Shown: piece by piece, positions 56,844 to 64,000 of the stretch
Numbering within the stretch: position 1 is the stretch's first letter
How the letters are laid out: every line of letters starts with the position of its first letter
Assembly (NCBI RefSeq): GCF_030272615.1
Contig: NC_081407.1
Location: 436,016,230-436,080,229 of the forward strand
Origin: Cryptomeria japonica
Lineage: Eukaryota; Streptophyta; Pinopsida; Cupressales; Cupressaceae
Direction: 5' to 3'
DNA: 64,000 nt
The notes under the pieces: generated by a model
Seen by the model: the letters and a program-made list of their open reading frames with translations, nothing else
What the model was told of the DNA's origin: nothing
Database searches by the model: none
Translations under genes and position numbers: made by a program

Positions 56844-58001
56844 TGAAAAAAAAACTAAAAAGCATATAATGTCTTGAAAAAATCCCTAAAAATTGAAAAA
56901 TGTCCTAAAATAATTCCAAAAAACTGTAAAATGTCCTGAAATAATTAAAAAATAAATTGTAAAACGTCCTAAAATAATTCAAAAACATCGTAAAATTCAA
57001 AAACCCTAAAAATTCAAAATTCAAAAACCCTAAAAATTGGAAAACATTAAAAATACAAAAATAATCATTTTCATTTTGTCAATAAACTGGCCTTTTGTAC
57101 ATAGACAGACATTTTAGCGTATGTCAAGTAGAAACACAATAAAACATTGCGCTTCAATGAATCATGTATTAACAGATGAACTGTTCAACCAACCAAGCTT
57201 TCAAACTAATCAGAATTGTCATATCAATCACTGTTAGCATCAACATTATCATGGGTCTTATATAGGATGTGGTATACTCGAAACCCGATTGTGTCCTATC
57301 TTAGATGGGGAATTGGATTCCCTAAAACCAAATAGCATGATTGTCCTACCATCCATCACAACATTATCACTTTTGACAATGAAGATTAGAATGGTTGTTT
57401 GACTTGTTTGAATTTGCAAGTCTATCTTTTATTGATTTATCTTTTTCTTTGACCATGTTCCTATATTGCTCGATGATGTCACTAAGTGATTTAGAGTGGT
57501 TAGGATGGTTCATGGTCTCTTTTGTTTTTGTTTTTCTGTTTGTAGAGTGTTTCGTAGCATTTTGGGGCAAGTATGTCTTGGATGTCTGTGTTGGCACGTA
57601 CACATACTGGTTGTTGCACATACCTCAACCTTTGACACACTTAATAACTTAGGATGTTTTGACTTATTCCTTGTCTGCGACGTGTTTGTTTTACGCAAAG
57701 GGATTGCATTATTTCCCTAGCCTTCATTGCCATGGTGTGCTGCATCCATTTTACCATATTAAATAAAGGTTCTCACCTACTATTTTGCATTTGTGAAAGC
57801 AAGTTTCTCTTCACCACTAACTGTTCTTCATCTAATTTCATCTTACTAGCACTTCTTCTATCAATCCTCGCGGTCAGCCTAATCACTACTCCGATACGCC
57901 AAAAACATGTTGCATCCTACATCCATTGGTTAGTATATCTTGCATATCATCATTTATTGCATTGCATAAAAAAGCAAAATTAAGCATTTGCATAACATTA
58001 A
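56844..58001. other. AT-rich region, possible element D 3' LTR; no supported gene
   Basis: 56870-57060 is a set of degenerate repeats of AAAATGTCCTAAAATAATTC / AAACCCTAAAAATTC words. A minus-strand frame at 57621-57367 (MNHPNHSKSLSDIIEQYRNM in part) overlaps a hydrophobic plus-strand frame; neither can be preferred. No matching LTR was found upstream of element D. Confidence 0.35.
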
Positions 58002-59040
58002 TGCGTGTCTAAAAAGAGTGTCAATTAGAAAACAACACATAGATGAAACAAGTATTAAAATAGGAAGCAATTTAAAAACAAGAAATTCAACTTAGACTCC
58101 TTTGCAATGTTCCATCTTCCTCTAATCTCAAGGATCTTGAAGATCAACAGGTGGGGCTCTCAACAAGAAGCAATGACCATCAAGATGACAACTCAAGATA
58201 TGAGTAGCTACATGATTCTATGATAAATGCAAGATTATGATGATTTGCTACTAAATTATGCTATGTTAAATATGCTAATTACTCAAAATAACTAGATGTA
58301 AATTCACTAGAGTAACAATGCATAATTAAGCTAGAATGCAAGGGGATTGATTGCTCAAAATGGGATGTATTTATAGTATTTCCAAGGCCAAGGCTGAGGT
58401 GGTAGGAATCGATGGTTAGGATCTGATTTAGAGATATCAATGACTAAGATTGAGGAAGTTGGAGAAGAGGTTGGAAGGAGGGACACATGTCATCTATGTG
58501 GTGACAAGTGGCAAGGATCTTCAACAAATTTTCCATGAGAGGGAATGTGTTAAAGGAGAGAAGACATGTGGCAAATATGTCATGTGTCTTCAGGAGGAAA
58601 ATGACACTCCAAAGAGGTTGTAAAGTGGTTAGGATGTGCAAGTTGTAAAGGATGGGTTTTGTTAGACCTAGGGTCAAATTGAATGGGTTAGGTTACTGGG
58701 TGGTTAGGCTAGGGTGGTTAAAGGTAGGAGCCATGTGCTCATTTGAATTTAAAAATTCAAATAATTAGGAAATGGATAATTAAATTCAACAAATGATTTT
58801 ATTTATTTATTTATTTATAGGAATAGAAGAAATGAATTTCAAGGGGAGGAAAGATTAATTGAGATTAATTAATCAAAGGGACCATTGGATGAACTATATA
58901 AATAAATCCTTATATTTATTTGCAAGTAGAAGAAAGGGAAATTAATTAAATCACTCTGTATTTAATCAATTAGGAAGGTTCATTAATTAAATAACTACAT
59001 ATTCAATTAATTATCTCCATACCAATTTTGAGTGTATACA
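58002..59040 (-). repeat. Probable Gypsy-E 3' LTR
   Basis: Minus-strand TGTATACAC follows a PPT (AAAGAGGGGCAAAA, plus-strand 59041-59056). TATAAATA at plus 58368-58375 is in promoter position, giving U3 of ~665 bp. The far end is set at TGCGTGTCT (58002) only by TG/CA rule. ATTAATTAA-rich blocks at 58860-59020. Confidence 0.5.
58368..58375 (-). promoter_or_regulatory. TATA box in Gypsy-E LTR
   Basis: Minus-strand TATAAATA, with ~665 bp of U3 on one side and ~365 bp of R/U5 on the other. Confidence 0.5.
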
Positions 59041-59056
59041 TTTTGCCCCTCTTTGA
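59041..59056 (-). other. Gypsy-E polypurine tract
   Basis: Minus-strand TCAAAGAGGGGCAAAA ending at the LTR start. Confidence 0.6.
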
Positions 59057-60600
59057 AGTGATGTGGGATGATGCATTGGTTCAAAGAAAATTTTTGATGT
59101 GATGCTGATACAAGTTGATACAATGCCCCAGACGCTGATTTTTGGATAATGATGTGAGTATTCCCCCTTGGGAGATCAATTGAGAGAATTGATGATTTCT
59201 CCTTTTGATTTATTTGGATTGGATTTTTGCGAAATTGATTTCCCAATACAATTTATTTGATTCTTGCAACTTTGGTTGATGAAAGTGTCAATTCTCTAAT
59301 TTCTTTGATGTTTTGCTTTATTTGATAATTGATAGAATTTGATTGACCTCATGATCGATGAGGGTCAATTATATAAACTCAAAGATTTGATGATCTGATA
59401 GGATGAGTTTGATTAACTTCATGATTGATGAGCATCAATGATGTAAAATCAAGATTAGTTATACTAGATGCATGACATCATGATGAATGAGTGTCACTGG
59501 TGGGTGCTCAAAGATATTGATAGAAATCTCCAGTGAGTGGATAGGATAGTAGATCAATTGATCAAAGTGATTGATTGGATAAAGAACTCATATTTTGTTG
59601 ATATCATGTTGTAGGAAGATTTAGATGTATGGATTCATCCAGGGGGGAGTAAGATGGTCAGCAAGGCCTACAGCCTCTGGGGATAGCACTGCATAGATTC
59701 ATAGGCTTTGATTTTTTTAATGTACATATGCACCCAATCGCTTAATAAATAACACCATTTTGAAACCGTCAGCCTTGGAAAAGTGGATGTCTAGCATGCT
59801 TATGCAAAATGCAATATGAATATGATCTATATTTTATATGCAAATAATTATTTAATGCAATGCTGCGATCAAACCAATCATTTGATCATGCTTTTAATCA
59901 TCATTGAGCCTTTAAAATGTGGCAAGCGAGTGCAAACATCAATGGTATAATTGAACCAAGATGACCTAAGCACCACTTTCCTAGTTTTTTTATTTTTCAA
60001 GTTAGCACAAGCATCGAGGTATAATTGAACCAAGATGACTTGAGTGTTGCTTGCATAAAACAGACAAAAATTAACCATTTCTATGTACAAATTTGAAATA
60101 TCCTCAATGATGATTTTTTTATCATGTCTTGAGACAAATTTGCACATTAGTAATGATTAATCTATAGAAAACAAACAAATAAAATATCATATTCCTTCCT
60201 TGTTCCTCTATCCCGAGACATCCATGAGTTACTTAGGAAGTATGATAGCGAAAATCAAGATACAACAGTTGAACATTCTTGCTAAAGTGTTTGAATCACG
60301 ATTCAAAAGATCCATTGATATGTGTTTGCAATGTTTGAGTTTTCGATAGCTGATGTGTTAAGTTGAGATCTTGTGTTCAACATTCGATGCACCTCAATTT
60401 TTCATTGGACAAGTGTTGCCTCACTGGTGTTTTGCCTGATTTGTTTATGCTCAATTTGGACTTTGCCCCTAGCTAGATTCAGGATTTTGCCCCTAGTCTA
60501 GAAACAAATTTATTATGGATATACATGATGATCCAAGCTATTGTAAGACGTCGATGCCTAATTATGCAAAAAAGGATTTATGATGGATATATACAAATGT
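59057..60600 (-). other. Gypsy-E 3' untranslated region with local repeats
   Basis: No gene. Three diverged copies of a CATGATxGATGAGxxTCAATxAT word set at 59350-59500, and a direct repeat GGTATAATTGAACCAAGATG at 59944 and 60018 in an otherwise unremarkable 1.5 kb. Confidence 0.5.
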
Positions 60601-60689
60601 GATGGCTGGATGTAGGAAAGAAGCTTGAAATCATAGAGGGAAGAGCCAGCTGACAAATAGCACCTATTGACAGGTTTTCACCATCTTTT

Positions 60690-60880
60690 TTTATTGCATT
60701 GTTTCTCATATTTCATTTTTTTATTTTTTTCACTATTTTCGTTGTTTTTGAATTTTTTGGTTTTTCACTATTTTTGGATTTTATACTTTTTCACTATTTT
60801 TTGATTTTCTACTTTTTCACTGTTTTTGGATTTTTTTGCTTTTTCACTGTTTTTGGATTTTTTCTACTTTTTAGACATAA
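60690..60880. repeat. ~27-bp minisatellite at the end of Gypsy-E pol
   Basis: Plus-strand units CTTTTTCACTGTTTTTGGAT + TTTT(C)TA, four to five copies. On the coding (minus) strand it is A-rich and would encode KNPKTVKKQK-like repeats just after the integrase. Confidence 0.85.
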
Positions 60881-60889
60881 AACTTCTTC

Positions 60890-61975
60890 AGATACATAGT
60901 GTTGATAGGTTCATCAAACCAGTCACCTTCTAGTGTTGACAATTTATAGGCTCCAAACCCATATGCAACAACCACAACAAAAGGACCTAACCAGTTTGGT
61001 TCAAATTTCCCTTTTTTTTCTCAATCCTGCTAGTTGTGTGGATTTTTCCTCAAGACTAGATCTCCTAGTTGGAACACTCTAGGTTTGACCTTGTGATTAT
61101 AGGTCCTCACCATCCTTTGTTGATATGCCTTCAAGTGATTAGAAGAATTTTGGCGATGCTAGCAACTCTAATTCCTACAACCTAGATACATGTTGTTCCT
61201 CATCTGAAATGAACCCTTTCAGTGACACTCATAGAGAAGGTGTATCTACTTCAATAGGCAAGATTGCCTATGATCTATACACAAGACAATATGGTGTTTC
61301 CTCAATGGGTGTATGGATACTAGTACAGTAAGCCCATAAAGAAGGATTCAACTAGACATGCCAGTCCCTACCAGCCTCATTAAGTGTCTTTTTTAGGATT
61401 TTCAAGATAGTTTTGTTTGATGCTTCATCTTGACCATTCTCCTGAGGATAGTATGGCGTGGAGAATCTATGTTGGATCTGTAATTTCTCACAAAGATCTT
61501 GGACATCTTGATTCTTGAATGGTCTCCCATTGTCAGTAATGATAGAGATGGGAATGCCAGTTTAAGATGAAAGAAACAATTTGTTTCCCTGTGACCATTG
61601 TGAGAGCACTACTTCAATCCACTTGATAAAATATTTTATGGCTATCAAGATGAACTTATGTCTGTTAGAAGAATAAGGATGAATTTTTCCTACAAAGTCC
61701 AAACCCCATTGAGAAAAATGCCATGAGATCACCAGAGGATGGAGCTCCTATGTTGGTGCATGTATCAAATTGCTATGAATTTGGCATTGTTTGCATTTCT
61801 TAGCATACTAAAATGAATCTCTTTTCATAGTAGGCCAATAATAACCCAATCGTAAGAGATTCTTATCCAGTGTGAGACCAATTGGCTGAGTGCCACAAAT
61901 ACCTTCATGGACTTTGTTTAAGGCCTTCTCAGATTCATCACGTTCAAGGCACTTGAGGAGAGTGCTATCCAGACC
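60890..61975 (-). pseudogene. Gypsy-E integrase
   Basis: HEGICGTQ, LRLGYYWPTMKRDSF, CKQCQIHSN (zinc site), WGLDFVGKIHP (D), ISIITDNGRPFKN (D), YPQENGQDEASNKTILKILKK (E), then LPIEVDTPSL. Several stops occur, for example near 61810, 61745, 61565 and 61345. The C-terminal part degrades into the minisatellite. Confidence 0.87.
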
Positions 61976-62242
61976 TCATCTATAAAGAGTGTCACTGATG
62001 ATGGTGTAGAGAGAAAATTGATGGATAAAATTCCATTTTTGATTCCTTGATAGGTCAGGAGGAAGGATATTATCTTTTAAGTAGGTGTAAGTCTTTCTAT
62101 AAAGGGAGGAATCAGATATGACTATATGACAGATGATTTGGGTATTGGGAGCGTCATGAGATGGATAAAATAGTTCTTCCACCAGGAATTTGTAATGATC
62201 TTGATCTTGTTGTGTTTGTAAGAGAGAAGCAATTATATTCAT
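61976..62242 (-). pseudogene. Gypsy-E linker between archaeal-type RNase H and integrase
   Basis: Intact stretch with SLYRKTYTYLKDNILPPDLS and NQKWNFIHQFSLYTIISDTLYR, the usual pre-integrase linker of Tat elements (second half similar to ...KRLASRYVLIGDTLYRR-type text). Confidence 0.7.
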
Positions 62243-62249
62243 GGCATCT

Positions 62250-62600
62250 ACTGCTTTATTCTCATTCCTTAGAACATGTGTAAAGGTGATCTCAACAAAG
62301 TATTTTTGAAGTCATCAACCGCCTTCTTATAAGGCATGAGTTTATCTTCCTTTGTTTGATATTCATCATTAATCTGATTGATCACTAATTGAGAATCTCC
62401 ATAGATATGTATCTCTTTGATGTTTCATTTGATAGCCAATTTGATTCCAATGACTAATGCCTCATACTCTGTTGTATTATTGGTAGATAAAAATATCAAT
62501 TTGTATGATTTTGGGATTGTATGCCCTTGAGGTGTTATGAAGAGTATCTCTATGCCTGATCCATGCTATGTATAGGAGTCATCAAAATACAATTCCTAGG
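62250..62600 (-). pseudogene. Gypsy-E archaeal-type RNase H (usual position)
   Basis: ELYFDDSYT...HGSGIEILFITPQG, STNNTTEYEALVIGIKLAI, IHIYGDSQLVINQINDEY. D, E and D catalytic residues are present; stops near 62585, 62567 and 62420. Located after the Ty3 RNase H and before IN, as is standard in Tat. Confidence 0.87.
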
Positions 62601-62930
62601 TTTTCTTGTTGACCTTGAGAACATCCGCATTAGGAAATTCAATTTTTAATGGAGTATCATCATGTAGGGGTGCTTCTTCTAGTTGATCTGTGATCACTTG
62701 TCCTTTGATAGCTTTTTTTTCAACATACTCGATATCAAACTCACTCAGGATCATGACCCATTTCGCTAGTCTGTCTATCAATGTTGCCTTGCCGAGGAGA
62801 TACTTCAGAGGATCAATTTTCACTATCAACTTAACTGAATGAGTAAGGTTATAATATCGCAAATTTTGGGATATGAACACTACTACTAAACATGTCTTCT
62901 CAACTAATGTGTAGTTAATCTCGTAACCTT
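62601..62930 (-). pseudogene. Gypsy-E Ty3 RNase H, C-terminal part
   Basis: EINYTLVEKTCLVVVFISQN, IVKIDPLKYLLGKATLIDRL, KWVMILSEFDIEYVEKKAIK, then a Tat-type spacer. It follows the RT N-terminal part directly, so RT palm and the start of this RNase H are deleted. Confidence 0.85.
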
Positions 62931-63905
62931 ATGAATCCTACATCCAACAACTTATTTATTTCTACTTTGATGAGAAGAATAATGTGAGGATGCATCTTTC
63001 TTAGTTTTTGTTTGATAGGTTTAACTCCTAGAGCATCATTTAGGTGATGCATTATGAGTTCCTGATCTAACCTTGGCATGTTTGCATATGACCAAGCAAA
63101 GTTGATTTGTCTTTTCTTGAATAACTCACTGTAGTCCTGCCTTTCTTGCTTGGATAGTGATGTTGTTGGATATAGGATATTAGGATTTTCTAAGGTACCA
63201 ATGTTAACTTCTTTTGTTGACTCAATCAATATGGTGGATCTCTCTTGAAAATGTTCAGGTAGAGTGTCAAATCTCCCATCCTCTAGCACCTCAAGGAGGT
63301 TTTCACCATCGGATACGTCCTTTCTTTTTACTTTTCCTTGATCTAATGTTGTCATTAAATAATTTTCAGCATTAGACCTGATATTTGTTTCTTTATTTTC
63401 ACTTTTGCGACAAAGAGATTTAGCACCCCCTCGACTAGAATATGTGCTAGCAAAATCACTAGTGGAAATTTTTTTAGTATCTATCGTGTTGAGATATAAG
63501 GCAATGGAATGATTATTGGGAAATGTATCTATCTCAATGGGTCATTTCTTCCCAATCAATAATCTCTGAGTGGATTAAAGTTAAAGGATCATCGGGTTGA
63601 CTAGTTTCAAAGGCATTGAGGGTCATCACAGAATTGTTAGTGATTTCGATGATTTCTTCCAAGGTTAGGATATTACTCTCCTCGGGATATACTCTCCCAA
63701 TTTTTCTCTGATTGTCCTCATTGAAGTTAGAATCAATAATTTGTGACTCTAATTCAAACAGTCTATAATCTGACATTTGTCCCTCATGCGAATGAATTAC
63801 ATCAATGTCAGCATATTTTGTATAGCATGAATCCTTGGAAGATTGTCCAAAATTATAGGAATCCCATTCCCATTCATTGGAATTCATTTCACTAGAAGCT
63901 TGCAA
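62931..63905 (-). pseudogene. Gypsy-E PR-RT linker and RT N terminus (RT palm deleted)
   Basis: 63905-63534 and 63355-62931 read MQASSEMNSNEWEWDSYNF, a Tat-style acidic linker, then QDYSELFKKRQINFAWSYAN, LDQELIMHHLNDALGVKPIK, KMHPHIILLIKVEINKLLDV and GFI, the start of RT. The next recognisable residues are those of RNase H, so the catalytic YxDD core is absent. The element continues beyond 64000 (gag and PR not in window). Confidence 0.85.
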
Positions 63906-64000
63906 TCTGAGGATTTTCCCATGAAGGTTATGAGTAGCTTCTTCTTTCTTTTTGGTGAGTTCTTCATGTCTTCTTGCTTCTTATGAGCCACTTATTTTTG

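Noticed and set aside
57395-57720. Hydrophobic plus-strand frame resembling a membrane protein
   Set aside because: Overlaps an opposite-strand frame, AT-rich, in a possible LTR; no start context or homology recognisable.

Overview
This 64 kb window looks like intergenic DNA from a large plant genome, most likely a gymnosperm (inference from retroelement lineages and repeat density; no species can be named). I found no convincing host gene, tRNA or rRNA. Nearly everything is LTR retrotransposon sequence, nested and decayed, with reading frames broken by stops and frameshifts.

Layout. 1-749: probable 3' LTR of a minus-strand element. 1438-30140: a plus-strand Ty1/copia element (Copia-1) whose 3' LTR is split by a 22.5 kb minus-strand Ty3/gypsy element (Gypsy-A, Athila-like, tRNA-Asp-type PBS, 7463-29995). 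Gypsy-A itself carries two foreign blocks: a 6.65 kb minus-strand copia-like element without pol (NA-A, 11256-17905) in the 3' end of pol, and a plus-strand block (21421-26608) with 210-bp promoter-like tandem repeats and a roughly 1,090-codon unknown protein, placed in the protease region. 30140-35394: a rearranged second copy of the pol-less family (NA-B). 35395-46970: a plus-strand gypsy element (Gypsy-C) with long LTRs and an extra RNase H domain placed before the reverse transcriptase. 46971-49925: about 3.3 tandem copies of a ~0.9 kb unit. 50580-55925: a Pro/Ser/Asn-rich broken reading frame (element D) interrupted by a 2.6 kb solo copia LTR with perfect 5-bp target duplications (52570-55157). 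56844-58001: unassigned AT-rich sequence. 58002-64000: 3' LTR, UTR and pol of a minus-strand Tat-like gypsy (Gypsy-E) that lacks its RT palm and runs off the window.

The most unusual item is the NA family. It has a copia PBS, PPT and LTRs and a Gag-like ORF1 (coiled coil plus four CCHC knuckles), but pol is replaced by a ~1,050-codon ORF2 of unknown function that has its own TATA box and 5' leader, like a captured gene. Two structurally different copies occur here. Its LTR ends, PBS and PPT match Copia-1, suggesting trans-mobilisation by a Copia-1-type partner. ORF2, the plus-strand protein at 23324-26608, and more weakly the env-position ORF of Gypsy-A, appear by eye to share one helical module, which suggests that several retroelement families carry the same kind of accessory protein.
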